From Pratylenchus scribneri (taxonomy: Eukaryota > Nematoda > Chromadorea > Rhabditida > Pratylenchidae): a DNA stretch of 64,000 nucleotides. The stretch spans positions 1,426,001-1,490,000 of the forward strand of contig JAQSEB010000008.1 of the NCBI GenBank assembly GCA_030063045.1, written 5' to 3'. How positions within the stretch are numbered: the first letter of the stretch is position 1; every line of letters starts with the position of its first letter. Shown in pieces: positions 30,144-42,479 of this stretch. The notes beneath the pieces were generated by a model that did not search any database, had not been told where the DNA came from, and saw nothing but the letters and a program-made list of their open reading frames with translations. The position numbers and the translations under genes are program-made.

Positions 30144-33100
30144 TTAATGAATTTGGTTGGAAAAAATGCCTTCAAAAACCTCGACATTTCCCCGCTCTCC
30201 ATTTCTTCCATCATCATTGCTCGATGCCATTCCCCCCTCCTTTTTCGCTTCCTCTTCCTCCTCCTGATTTATGTCATCGCCAATTGTGGGCAAAGATTGC
30301 CGGAATTGTGCGCCGCCATTTTGGTTCCTTTTCCTTCCAAATGAGGTCAATCGATCAATGCAAAATGATGTTTTGAATAAATTTCGTTGAATTTGCTGCG
30401 ATTTTTGTTGGTCAATATTCAATTTTCGTTCTTTTGTTCCACATTTCAATGAAGAACATTGATTTTGGCAAAACTAAAATTTAAATTAAATTTTGATTTG
30501 ATTTATTCAAAAATTACCTTCATTTTATCCCCGCAATTATGATTTGAAGCAACACATTGACGGCCTCTTTCCATTACGGTAAGAAAATGTTGCCTCATTT
30601 TTGCCAAATTTTCGTGATGTCGATCACAATTTCGACTTAAAATAATTTAAATTATGGTTAAATTAATTACTAACCTTCCCCAATTGAATTTGCGCTCTTC
30701 TCTGCTACATTCCACCACCAATGCTCGTTTTGAACATTTCTTCTGCTGAACATTTTTTGATGGTTCCTCCTTTTCGATTTTGTTCATTTGTGGATGATTT
30801 CCCGATGGACCAAATCTCACCAATTCGTCCCCTTCTGAGTCAGCAAGGCAATTTCTGGTGGATGGACCACCACCAAATTCGTCATTTGAGGATGAGAATG
30901 AATCATTCATTGTTGATGATGAAAATGATGAGGAATAAATGCTCTCTGTAGAGCATAGACGGCTATTCGAAGCGGAACTGAAACCACTGCTACTACTTCC
31001 ACCACTTTCGCCCATTCCATTTCGCTCCATAATGGCATGAAAATCATTTGACATTAATTTGTCAAAAATTGGATTTTCGGCAGCAATTGCCAATGGCTGC
31101 TTTGTTCGTGCACATTTTGTTGCCATAATTCTCATTTTTTGTTTTTGTTTATCAATGTCAAAGCAAGGATTGGCCAAGGAAATGTCCAAACGGGAAAATT
31201 CAGTTGATGGCGATGGAATGTCGGCGGAAATATTGTCCTTTAGTGATGGTGGAAAATCGTTGATGAATGAAGGCGGGCAAGAGAGTCGAGAATTCTAATA
31301 AAATAATCATTTTTGAAGAATATGAAGAAAAGCAAACCAATGAGGAATTGAATAATTGACGAGGCCTACTCGTCTTTGGCATTTGTTCTTGTTGTAATTT
31401 CGGCTCATTTGAAGTGATTGATTCTTCATTTTGTTTCAGAGAATTTAATGAAATTGTACATTTCTTTTCATTCAATGAATTTGAATCATTTTTTGCTGCA
31501 TTTTTCGGTTCCACTGGTTCAATTGTAGTTTCGGAATAGGAAAGTTGCGGCAAAATGTGTTGTTGGCGAAGATGGCGTTCATATTCCCAAAGTTGGCCAA
31601 GGAAATTAAAATTTGGTGAGATTGAAGGCCGTCGAGACTGAAAATGAATATTTCAATTATTAAATTAAAATATTTAAACCTTAACAAAACTATATGCCTC
31701 TTCATTTCCAATTCCCTTTGCCCGCATAACATAGGCAATTGCCATTGTAGGGGAACGAGAAATGCCCGCAAGGCAATGAATCAATACTCGTCCTCCCTGT
31801 TTCCTTGCTTCTTCTAAAAATCATCAAAAATTATTCACAAATTTTAAAATAATGACCAATAAAATTGTAAACTGCCTCGAAATGTGGCAGCAATTTTGCA
31901 GTGTAGGTATCATTGACAGGAATGCGCAAAAAATGTTTTGGATTATCGGAAAAGATTGCCGGCCGTGGACAATTCTCACTTAGATTTATGACATTGGTTA
32001 TTCCATGTTTTTGAAGTAAATTTATGTCCAGCGCATCCTTTTGTGAACCAAGGAAAAGATGCTCAAATAATTTGGTTGGCTCGGTTGAATGCAGTTGGTC
32101 AAGGGTTGTACTGGAAGAGGAATTGGCCACTGGAATGGATGAGGAGGAAGAGCAGGGAGAGAGACGAGCCAAATTGACGCAGGAAAGTGAGCCGGCAAGT
32201 GGCATTAAACGGGGCGAAGAAGATGAGGAGGAGCCCAATGGACGACTTCTTTCCAATATAGGCTCTGGTGGCATTTGGTCGAGACAATGTCGTATTGGTA
32301 ACTAAAATTTTGTCATAAAATTGTTTAATAAATTGAATTGAATTAACCAATTGTTGTTGTTTCCCATCCAGCGAGGGTCGATCCATTTTGTTGGCATCAA
32401 AGGTGGCTGATTTTTGTTGCAAATTTCGTTCGCCTATTTTTGGACTGTTTTCATTCATCAATAAATAGAATTCATTTTCCCTTGTTGTGTCGTTGTTCTT
32501 TTCTTTATCTGAATTTAAAAAAAATAAAATTATTCTTTTATTTTAATTTCAATTAATTCTTCGTCCTTATCTATTATCCTAGTAGTATTTGTCGTTATTT
32601 TTCGTCCCTCTGGGGAGTAGAGAGGAATAATAAATATTTGCTTATTTACTTATGGTGGATGGGCAATTATTGATTAAAATTACTTTTTTGTGGTTTTTTA
32701 TGGTCTTTTTTGCCTATGATGTTTTTGTAAATTGTTTAAAAACATTTACAAATAAAATCATCAAATAGGAAGGAAATGGAATTTAGATTAGGAAGATTTA
32801 AATAATATGAGATGGGATTTTTTAATCGAAAATGGAACATTCATTACAATATGAAAAAAGAAGAATATGTGCTATATTTCATTAGCACCAGACCAGCAAA
32901 TGTCTTAAAGAATAAAATGGTATGACTAATGGGAAATTGGGAAAAGGTATAGAGAATGAATGAAATGCTAGTCCGGCGATTGCAAATGATTAAATGGCGG
33001 AGCGATGGTTGATGAGTCATGGGAAAAAAGAATAATAAAATCGGGGAAGGAATTTTTTTTCTTTGGAAGTAAGAAATGTGTTCCGCATAGTTTTTTTTGC

Positions 33101-33423
33101 AACTTATGAAATAAAAACCTCGAGTTTTTTGGTAATTTTAATTTTGGATATTAAATTGACTTACTCTCTTCAATGGATTCTTCTTTCGATTCCAGCAGAT
33201 GAAGACTGAGACGAGCTCTTCGACATGGTGTCATCATTTCTGCGGATCCCAATTCCGTGGTGTTCTTCTTATCGGACGGGGTTCTTCGTCTTCTTGTTCC
33301 ACGTTTTTTATACGGAGGAATTGATGCTGGAAGTGAATTTGGTCGCCCTGGTACAAAATGCATTTTGTGATGATAATTTGTAGTGAATTTTTTATATTTT
33401 TTAACCTGAATTTTGTATGGCAT
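30144..33423 (-). CDS. vhp-1: MAP kinase phosphatase, DUSP8/DUSP16 (VHP-1) type
   Basis: Dual-specificity phosphatase that inactivates JNK/p38-type MAP kinases. The catalytic domain runs from [18 protein letters not shown] and [12 protein letters not shown] to [18 protein letters not shown] and the P-loop [11 protein letters not shown] (31741-31788), then [10 protein letters not shown] and [17 protein letters not shown] long Ser/Asn/Glu-rich tail follows (30144-31550), as in DUSP8/16 and VHP-1. The N-terminus is assembled from an exon at 33423-33165 spliced over a 656-nt intron (33164-32509) to 32508. The phase matches (A|AT = Asn), and the frame is open through to the catalytic exon. That first exon carries a basic stretch and [11 protein letters not shown], which fits a MAPK docking motif. 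A clear rhodanese fold is not evident to me. The first exon could instead belong to another transcript. Confidence 0.82.
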
Positions 33424-33977
33424 GAACTATAAAATTATGTAAATGCGTTGAATAGAATGGAAATTATGACTAAAACATGTGAGTTATGAATGACGAATTA
33501 AGAAAATGGAAACTATAGACTTGCTAGCAAGAATTGGCAATGGAGTGGGTGTTGGGTTGGGAGTTGGGACGGCAAATGGTTGTTTGGTTGGTTGAATGTG
33601 AGTCATGTCATGTGTGAGGAAAATAGAAGAAGGAAAGGAGGGGATGAAGGAGCGAAGGAAAGCCCTTAAAGGGAAATATGTGCATCGATTGTAAGCGAAT
33701 GAGAATTTGGGGATGGAACGGAGCGGTGGGGGATGGGGGAATAGCATCAGCGGAAATGCCATGGTTAGAGATGGCACCCTATAATCGGCATGGGCGTTTT
33801 GGGGGCCAGCTCGGGGCCCAGAGCAAAATTAAAAGTAGCCTGTAGCCTCAACCGCATCATTCCTTTTAGCAAATAAATGCTTATTTAATATTATGGAATT
33901 TAATAATTTAATTTGTCTTGTTAATTTGATTTTAAATAAATTAATTATTAAGAGTGCACTTTAAATTAAAAATAATT
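33424..33977. other. Divergent intergenic region, vhp-1 / SDS22
   Basis: 554 bp between divergent starts; presumably holds both promoters. There is a locally GC-rich stretch at 33788-33835 (GGGCGTTTTGGGGGCCAGCT). No gene is supported; the minus-strand open frame at 33484-33777 is low-quality. Confidence 0.4.
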
Positions 33978-35264
33978 ATGAGCGAAAACATTGATGAAAA
34001 AGATGCTTATCAGGAAGAAAGCAACGGAATTGATGATTCACAAGAAGAACAGTCACGGAATTTATACAATTTAAGTGAATTTTCTGAAGATGAAACGGTT
34101 AGTTTTAATAATTAAAATAAAAATAATATTTTTAATCATTAAAGTCAATCGATTTGAATCAAATGCGCGTGGATGCCATTCCTCAACTTTCTCGTTTTAA
34201 GGAATTGCAGGTTCATATTAAGTATAATATTATAAATTAAATATTCTTCTCTTTAAAGTTTCTCGGACTCAGACAGAATCTTATTACAAATTTGAATGAA
34301 AACTTAAATTGCTTAACGAATTTGACTGAACTTGAGTTATATGATAATCAAATTTCGGAAATAAGCGGAATTGAAAATCTAATTAATTTGGAATTATTGG
34401 ATTTGAGTTATAATCGTATTACCAAAATCCAAGGTAATTTTTATAAAAATTTGCAATTTTATTTTTAATTTAGGACTATCGACTCTAACTAAACTTCGTC
34501 GTCTTTTCCTGGTCCACAACAAAATTGAGGTTTGTTTAACGAATATTACATCGGTAATAACACTAATTTATTAAGGTAATCGAAGGATTGGATAATTTGA
34601 GTGCACTTCAATTGCTTGAACTTGGAGACAATCGAATCAAGAAAATTGAGAATTTGACGCATTTAAACAATCTGGAACAATTATTCCTTGGCAAGAACAA
34701 AATTCGACGAATAGAAGGAATTCAAACACTCAAAAATCTTCGCATTCTTAGCTTGGCGGTAATTTTTACATATCAAATTTAAAATTTTTTTAATATTTTT
34801 AGGGAAATAGATTAATCAAATTGGAAAATTTGGAGCCTTTAAATTTACTGGAAGAATTGCATATTAGCGACCAAGGAATTGAATCTTTAGCTGGTTTAGA
34901 AAATCAGGTAAATAATACTGCTCAATATTTATTATTTTTGATTTAGACGAAATTGAAAGTGCTTGATGCAGCCAATAATGAAATCCAAACATTGGACAAT
35001 TTGGAACATCTCCAAGAATTGGAAGATATTTGGGTGAGTTCAAATATTCTGGACAATATCAATTTTCATATTCAGCTAAACAACAACAAAATACGATCAT
35101 GGCCGGAAATTGGGAAATTGTCCAAACTCGGCTCATTGCAAACCGTTTATTTGGAGCATAATCCAATCTACAACGAAGATCCAGTTTCCTATCGCCGAAA
35201 AGTCATTTTATCATTGCCACAAATTCAACAATTGGATGCCACTGTGTGCAGAGACAACAAATGA
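33978..35264 (+). CDS. sds-22: SDS22, leucine-rich-repeat regulator of protein phosphatase 1 (PPP1R7)
   Basis: Binds and controls PP1 catalytic subunit. After an acidic N-terminus there are about eleven 22-residue SDS22-type LRRs: FLGLRQNLITNLNENL, ELELYDNQISEISGIENL, LLDLSYNRITKIQGL, RLFLVHNKIEVIEGLDNL, LLELGDNRIKKIENLTHL, QLFLGKNKIRRIEGIQTL, ILSLAGNRLIKLENLEPL, ELHISDQGIESLAGLENQ, VLDAANNEIQTLDNLEHL, DIWLNNNKIRSW. An LRR cap (TVYLEHNPIYNEDP, YRRKVILSLPQIQQLDA) closes the protein. Short introns fall between repeats. The next gene (gcs-1) is convergent, 234 bp away. Confidence 0.95.
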
Positions 35265-35498
35265 TGATGAATGAATTTATTACACACAATCTCATTTACC
35301 AATGATTTATACAATAGTTTATTATTTCATTTAATATTTTCGATAAATTTGAATATAATTTAAATCTTATTATTATATTTGGTTTGAAGCATTAACAACA
35401 TTTTTGGAAAAGGGAAGAGGGGCAACTTATTTAAAGAGTGGACTATTTCACTATTTTGTTTGGATGGATATGTAATGTGTTACTTGTCTCTTTTTAAA

Positions 35499-38208
35499 TT
35501 ATTTCTTCTCATCCGCATTCTCAGCGGTTCCTTCCTGTTGGAGTTGCTGTTTTCGTCGAGTCATCCGAATTGTCATTTCCTCTTCTGCCCTTCGTACAGC
35601 TTGCGGAATTCGTTGATCAGTCTTCGATTTATAGCAGCCTAACAATTTTTGACAATGCTGGTCTCCACGCGAAATTGAATCCATCTATTAAAAATCAGAA
35701 TAAAATAATTAATTGAATAAAAAACTACCAATTTGAGCATATCATAAACGATTTCATCCGAAACAATTGAATCATGCCTATAGGCCGAATGATTTTGAAC
35801 AAATTCTCGCATCCATCGAGCAGTTGTTAATATTTCACCTTAAATTAAGGATTGATTATTTTTGTTAAACTTTTGATAATTTGTAATGTTTTTGCACTCC
35901 AATTTTGCATAGAAAATTCTCTAATAAATTTTACCTTTGGCTCTTTTTTGAATGAATGAAAGATATTGATTTATGGTGCACCGGGTATCCACATCAACAT
36001 CAGCACCATCCAGGAATTGACGAATCAACGGGATGAGGCCAGGGAATTCATTGTTTCCTTTTTATTTATTGATTTATCGATTATTATTTAATAATAAAAG
36101 CCAACCATTCACAATTTCATCAATGCTCATTTCTGCGGTGTTAAAATCCGGCTCCAATTCTGCCGGTGGACGCCCTTCACTGCTCGGTTTTCCATCGGGT
36201 GTGTGAGCACAATTTGCCAATTTTGAACGAAACTTTGATAATAAAATTGAGATGTATAAAAATGTGGAAAAAATACATGGAATTTTTGGTTCAAAACAGC
36301 ATCACGAGTCTAAAAGCAATTGAATTTATTTAAATCACAAAATATCTTACAATTGAACGTTTCATATTTTCCGTCACCAATGAAATTCGTATCAGAAATG
36401 TGAGACGATACGAAACAATTACTCTGAAAATTGTTCAAAATTAATATTAAAAATGAATGTCAAAAAACCTTGTAAGCAAAACCAAAAAACAACAATAAGC
36501 TGCATTCTCAAAATGAGTCAATTGTACCTAAAATAAATGTAAAATTAATATGTAAATATGCAATTTGGGTTTTACCTCGGTTGGTCGAAATTCCACTCTC
36601 CATCCAATTTCGGGTGCATCCGAAGGCGGCGGTTTAAAACGCATATTCATCCAATTCGATGTTTGAATTGTTTCAAAATGTTCCGTCGTCCGCTGATCAT
36701 CCTGCTCAATTCGTTCGCAAAAAACCTTGCCAAAAAATGTTAAATCAACCAAATTGAATAAAATCAAACCTGAAGTGGATCCCGGATGAACATATGCGCA
36801 ATATGCTTGGCCAAATGTTCATCAATTCCTCCTTTGATCAGTTGGTCATAATGTGATTGATTGTATTGCAATGGCAAATCATTGTACGGGGCAGAACACG
36901 GATATAAATAGCAATCCGTGGTATCGTATCGACTTTTTGGAATATTTTTGAATTTGCTATATCCATCCGCCGACACATCCTCATCGACTAATCCACGTTC
37001 AAACGGCGTTCGATCATCCACACTGGCCGAAATCACATCCCAACGGGAATCAATGTCCGAAATATAGCCGCGATAAATTGGAGTTGCTAAAAATTAAATT
37101 AAATTGTAAAATGGTCGCATTAAACCTGCACTCAATGCCACCATTATTGGAGTAATTGGCGTTAATTGGTCATAAAGCCATCTCGCTTCCTGAATATTGA
37201 CAGCTTGAAATGTCATTTGAAGGCAACAAAGTCCCATGCCAAAGCCCATATGGTCCATATAAATGTGATCGGGTAATGCGGCTTTCTTTGCTTCCGGATC
37301 ATCAAAATTCTCCTAAATTTTTGTTCATTAAATATTTATTTTAGTTTAAATTGAAATACAATGAATGGCGATGGTGTGTTTTTATCACGAAAAATTGGAA
37401 TATTTATTGCCACTTTTTCGCCACGGCGACCGCGAATATTTCGTACCAAATTTCGAAATCTAAATATTAAAATGGAAAATTAAATTTAATTAAAAATATT
37501 ATGCCTGGGATGTCCTCCATAAATGGCTGCATCCGGGAAAAATACGGAACAACCAGCACCGGATGGATCATTCGGTTTTGGTTCTGATTGCGGTGAAGTA
37601 AAATCGATGGTGCCCAAAGCTGGAAAACTGATCGAGAGCAGTGATTCATTTGGAAGCAATAAATTTGCGGCCATTGCTTGACGCATTTGCATATTATATT
37701 CAACAACATTGAAACAAGACATTAATCCTAAATAGATAAATGAATATTAATAATAGTTTAAATTATTCAAACCTCCGTATGGAGTTCCCGGTGTTCCCTC
37801 AATCATATAGGCAGCAAATTCTGGTCTCCATAAACTGCGATTCTCTTCTCCCAATGAATTATTCACTTCCTCGCTGGCCAATAATTCGTCGAGTATTTCC
37901 TTTGCTCGCAGCGAAACACGAACCTTTAATTTTCGGGCATAAATTAAATTTGTCTCCCCCCATCAACCAACCTTCTTGTTTTCATCATCAAATTTCACTA
38001 TTGTGTATTCAATTTCATCTCCCCATCTCAATTGGTCCCTTTCTCGATTATTCACTCGATGATAAAGTGCAATAAATTGGTCGATTCCATGCTTCTTAAA
38101 AATGTTATTATTCAAATGTTAAATTGTTATTAATTATACCTTGATATATTCCAAATGTTCAATCGTCTCTTGCCAGCTAAGGGGAGTTCCTTTTGTCAGC
38201 AAACCCAT
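35499..38208 (-). CDS. gcs-1: Glutamate-cysteine ligase catalytic subunit
   Basis: Rate-limiting, ATP-dependent enzyme of glutathione synthesis. The N-terminus [19 protein letters not shown] is diagnostic. Also present are [16 protein letters not shown] (active-site Glu residues), [76 protein letters not shown] and [20 protein letters not shown]. The C-terminal exons (about 35500-36490) are more divergent but keep the phase and end at TAA 35499. There are more than ten introns of 40-60 nt. In C. elegans this gene is a SKN-1 stress target; I did not locate a clear SKN-1 site in the 317 bp upstream. Confidence 0.95.
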
Positions 38209-38525
38209 CTTATTAAAAGTAAATTTACAAAATGAAAATAATCAAATTGGGTCCAAATATTTTAATTCAAATGAATTAATTAAATAATGAATAATAAATT
38301 TGCGGATAAAATATAAATATTTATTCATATTGCATTTATTAATATGGATACAAAATTCGAATAAATTAAAGTCAATTAATAAGTTCATTTAACGACCAAA
38401 ACGACGTTGTCTTTGATTAAAATTGTTAATAAGTGAACAATATTGAAAGGTCGATAATGGCTGACAATTTGAAAAGGAATGCAATTCACTGAAAGTTTTT
38501 GGATATAAATTATTTATTTTATAGT
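38209..38525. other. Short intergenic region upstream of gcs-1
   Basis: 317 bp of AT-rich DNA between gcs-1 and the orphan gene, both on the minus strand. Must contain the gcs-1 promoter unless the two genes are co-transcribed. No motif called. Confidence 0.35.
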
Positions 38526-39382
38526 TTACGCTGTACGAAGTGCCCAAATTGGGAAGGATCCATAATTAATATGAAAATTTGAACCAATAATTAAAAAGAA
38601 ATCAACTTCTTCATCGGCTCCATACAAAAAATTCTCTACATCTTCGACCATCAATTCATTCTTGAATTTTGAAAACTGGAAATTTAAACAATTATAAATA
38701 AAATTTAAAAGCAAACCATTTTGCATGAATCAATTAATCGAGCTTTGTTTGCTTTTATTTCCTTTGATTCATTCAATTTTAATGTATTGTTGCCATTTTT
38801 TAATTCTTTTTCTCGAATATTGCACAAAACATCGGCAGGATTCATTAACTGTCCGCAAAAACTAAGTTGCCTAATTCCAGTGAATAATGCATTATTGATG
38901 AATGAAGATATGAAATCCTACAAATTAATGTGTTAATTATACAGATATTTTTAATTTTACTTAAAATTTTAGATCTTGTTCATGTTCATAGCATAGAGTA
39001 TAAGTATAGATAAGGAATTATAAAATTATAATGTCAGTGTTCCTGACTGAGAATGAAGAAAGTTTAGCTTACAATTATACCTAAACTATTCACAAATAAT
39101 TGTGCTATATATTTTGTATTTTTTAATTTAATAAATCAAACCAAATCTCGAGTCCCTTTTTCATTGGACATTAGGGAAATATGCTGTGGAGATCGTGAAT
39201 CAAAACCAGATTTGTATAAATCCTCTTTTGTCTCCCAATCATTTGTAGTAAATGTTCCGTTGTTAAAAATTAGTTTTTTTACATACAACATGGATATGAT
39301 GATCAATCTGGAACATATGAAAGTGGTAGTTTTATGGGAAAAAATCGACTTACAAATAAATATTACTAAATATTACATTCAT
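38526..39382 (-). CDS. Orphan small protein with predicted N-terminal secretion signal
   Basis: Not recognised. Four exons are inferred from phase-compatible GT/AG sites. Exon 1 (39382 to about 39352) encodes MNVIFSNIY; exon 2 (about 39307-39139) continues LLIIISMLYVKKLIFNNG to NEKGTRDL; exon 3 (about 38937-38719) runs DFISSFINNALFTGIRQLSF to RLIDSCKM; exon 4 runs FSKFKNELMVEDVENFLYG to FPIWALRTA, stop at 38526. The total is about 180 residues. The first 20 residues form a hydrophobic stretch resembling a signal peptide, with three Cys downstream and no further transmembrane segment. It lies between gcs-1 and a kinase, neither related. It could be a lineage-specific secreted protein. Exon 1 is weakest; exons 2-4 could also belong to a differently structured gene. 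Confidence 0.45.
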
Positions 39383-39751
39383 CTTATCGTGAAAGCCAAT
39401 TTGAGACCTCTGCTCTGCTCAAAGTTCTGGTGTAAAATATAACCACAATTATTCTTAATCGTAAATTGTTAAATAGTAAATACAATGCTAGTTTAATTTT
39501 TAACTTTAGAAAAGAAATAAAGAATTATGAAAAACATTTATTCATCAACATAATTTATACGAAACAAACAAACAATAGGTAACAATATAATACAATTTTG
39601 GGTGATTATGGAATATATAGAGAACAATATAAGTGGAATATCAATGGAGCAACAATATATTACAATATGGGAACATTGGGCGACATGTGAAGTGGTGGGG
39701 TAAGAGGAAGGGGAATAGGAGTGTCATCTTGGTTTCACATTCTTTGCCAGC
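39383..39751. other. Intergenic region between orphan gene and kinase
   Basis: 369 bp, AT-rich, containing the 3' end of the kinase transcript. Nothing else seen. Confidence 0.35.
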
Positions 39752-41140
39752 CTATTTGAAGTAGGAGTCGACCGCTTGTGGTCCCGGTGTCGGCATTGGT
39801 GTTGCTGCTGCTGGACGTCGTGGTGCTCCGGCTTCGAAGTCATACGGGCGCTCGGGAATCCGGTTCTTGGTCTGAAAAAAATGAAAATTTGATTTTAAAA
39901 AAAAGATAAAAAAAAAAACTAACCAGGTAGTCGCGCAGTGTTTGCATTATCCATCGGTAGTCGGGCCGCCCATAGAATTTCAGATCGTCGATGTGCTTGA
40001 GGATTTGGCCAAAGGCAGCAGGGCATCCAGCGATCAGGTCCTGAACGGCTTGGTTTCTGACGGCCGGCGCATTGTTCGGGAGCCTTTTACTCTTGATTTC
40101 GCCGATCTGAAAAAAATAGAATCAATCATTTCTTTTAAAAAAAACAATAAAAATCCCCACCTGTTTCATGTCGCCGATGTGCCCCCATGGAAGACTTCCT
40201 TTGTACATTTCCACCATCATGTAGAACCAGGATTCGATGTCGTCCTTGCGGGAATATTCTCGGCCAATGTGTGCGGAGATTGCAGCATAGCGGGGCGATC
40301 CACGGAAGTTTGCTCCTTGCCTCGGACGTCTCAGTGTTCCCTTAAAAATGATTGATTATAAGAGAGTTAAAAAAAATGAAAGCAAAACTCACATCTTCGC
40401 GCATGAATTTCCTGGCCATTCCAAAGTCGAGCAAGTAGACGTTGCCTGTTTCGTTGTCCTCGGGGCGCCCAATGGTTGTGTTCGCAGGTTTGATGTCCCG
40501 GTGCAGATATCCAATTTGGTGCAGTGCCCGCAACGCGTTGACCATTTGAATTGACAATCCGATCGCCGTTCCTGGAGAAAATCGCCGGTTTGGTGCCTGT
40601 TCGATCAGCTTGTCCAGACTTTTGCCCACGAGCGCCATTCTTAAATGAAAATTTATTATTGAAAGAATTATGATTGAGAGCCCATTCCCATTACTTACAC
40701 GATGTAGTTGAATGTGCATGGCCGTCCTTGTTCGTCCGGTTGTGTGTCGCGCCCAATGTCGTGGCATTTGGTGAAGTGGCGCCCATCTCGAACGTTGTGG
40801 AGTTGCTTCAGAACTTGCGCCTGAAATAAAATGGATTGTATTTGGATTTAAAAAAAATTAAAAATAAACCAACCTCCATGGCCAGGAGGGGAGGATTGGC
40901 ATTGAGTGGTTCCGTTTTGAGTGCTGCGTCCAGTCCCTGCAAGCTGCGGCACAAGTAGACTGCTCCAAACGCTCCTGCTCCCAGCTTCCTTGTGATTGTC
41001 CACGTGTTGTTGATCAGCTGGCCAGGTGAGAGGATTACGAGTTCTTCTGCCATTTGACGTTCTTGCGTTGTTGGTTGATGAGTTTTGCTGCTGGTAGTGG
41101 TGTTGCTTGAGCCAGTGAATTGTTGGTGACATTTTTTCAT
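39752..41140 (-). CDS. Tau-tubulin-kinase/CK1-type Ser/Thr kinase
   Basis: A kinase of the casein kinase 1 superfamily, TTBK-like branch, which is greatly expanded in nematodes. Visible elements: glycine loop LGAGAFGAVY, catalytic Lys in DAALKTEPLN, CHDIGRDTQ, YIVMALVGKSLDKL, the catalytic loop YLHRDIKPANTTIG, LLDFGMARKF (DFG), GSPRYAAISAHIGREYSRKD in place of the APE region (CK1-type), and WFYMMVEMYKGSLPWGHI. The C-terminus is short, Pro/Ala-rich, and ends VDSYFK, without the long tail of vertebrate TTBK1/2. All catalytic residues are present. The start at 41140 is the first ATG in frame. It is divergent from the membrane protein gene at 41369. Confidence 0.9.
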
Positions 41141-41368
41141 TTTTGTTCTACTTTTATAGTCGAATTCCAGCTACAGTAAGTCATTAACGTACTGCTTATA
41201 TAGTACCTTTTTCGAGTATGGTATTCAGAGAAATTCTTAATCTTGACATGATCATGATCGTGTTGTTTTTCAAGTATTAAAGCGCACTCATGACTCATCA
41301 TCATCATCATCAAAAACCATTCTCCACACATTCCACCCTTCAACAAACACAACACAAATATATTGAAA
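41141..41368. promoter_or_regulatory. Divergent promoter region, kinase / multipass membrane protein
   Basis: 228 bp separates two divergent start codons, so it must hold both promoters. It has a short CAT/ATC microsatellite at about 41297-41311. No core motif is called. Confidence 0.4.
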
Positions 41369-42479
41369 ATGGCTGCTGAACCTGCGAATGGCCCGAAACC
41401 GACACCAACTGCGACGAGCCTTGTAGGACAATACAAACATGAATTCCAGGTTATTTGTTTTCTTTTTTAAATCCAATCAATCTCTAAAATTTCAGGAGCA
41501 ATACAACAATGTTCGACGTTGGCTGCACGACAATTCAAAGAAGTTCAAGGATTGCATCACAAACTTAAAACAATTGCTGCAGGAGGCCGAAGATGATCCA
41601 GCCAAACGACTCAAAATGGGGATTGTTCAGCCGCTCAAGAACCTGGTGGAATTATTTATTCAATTCCTTTACAAAAAAATGAACTTTATTTTTCAGACCA
41701 GCATTGGAATTGCCGACATTGCGCTCCTTGAAACCTTCGCCTGGATCACCATTATGGTTGGTTGTCTCAATTAAATTTTACGAATTTTTAAAAACAATTT
41801 TCTATTTAGATGTTCATCTTCTGGATCGGTCACAATGTGTGCTCTGTAATGTTCAACCCACTCTTGTCAATCCTGCTCACAAACACTCAAATGGCAGCTT
41901 TGGCGTTCATCATCCCGACCATCGCACATCGAACAATCGAAATTGGAGAAGATGTCAAGAACCGCTTCAATCTACAAATGTTCGCCGCTTTGCACGGGAT
42001 CGTGACGGGATACACATTCAAGGATTATCACCTCCATTTGGTATGTTCAAATCTTCTAATAATCAAACCAACATTCTTTAACTTGTTTTATTTTCAGCCT
42101 CTGCCATTCATTGTGCCCCTGTTCATTGCTGCTGCCGCCTACTTCATAGCAAGGAAAACAACATCCCGAATCCAATTTCTGTCAATATCGTTGCTTGCCA
42201 GTTTCCTTGCCAATTGCCTCCTTGGATGGATCATTGCGGGCTTGACCTTCTCGTATCTGCTGGCTGCCATAATGCAAACCCTGGTTGCCCTGGTCACACT
42301 TCAATACTACTTCGAGCATTGGGACCAAGATTATCAGGTTGGTCTTTTCTTATTAATAAAATCAAAATCATTTTTTCTATTTCCAGAAGAATCCCCATTT
42401 CTACATGCTCGTCTACCAATGCGCCATTGTCTACATCCAGCTGGCTCTGCTCTTCATCTTCGGGACCCGCGGCGGATAA
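41369..42479 (+). CDS. Multipass membrane protein, family uncertain (possibly Bax-inhibitor-like)
   Basis: The N-terminal 80 residues are hydrophilic and helical (SLVGQYKHEFQEQYNNVRRW, CITNLKQLLQEAEDDPAKRL). Six or seven hydrophobic segments follow: IADIALLETFAWITIM, MFIFWIGHNVCSVMF, AALAFIIPTIAH, LPFIVPLFIAAAAYFIA, FLSISLLASFLANCLLGWII, AGLTFSYLLAAIMQTLVALV and FYMLVYQCAIVYIQLALLFI. It ends FGTRGG at TAA 42479. The number and spacing of membrane helices recall the Bax inhibitor-1/TMBIM family, but I do not see its signature clearly, so the family is left open. Introns at about 41455, 41649, 41756, 42041 and 42338 are short and in phase. Confidence 0.75.

Noticed and set aside
33484..33777. 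Minus-strand frame of 97 residues, Pro/Phe-rich
   Set aside because: No splice context or similarity; in the divergent promoter region between vhp-1 and SDS22.
41281..41476. Minus-strand frames across the first exon of the multipass protein
   Set aside because: Antisense to a supported coding exon, and partly a CAT repeat.
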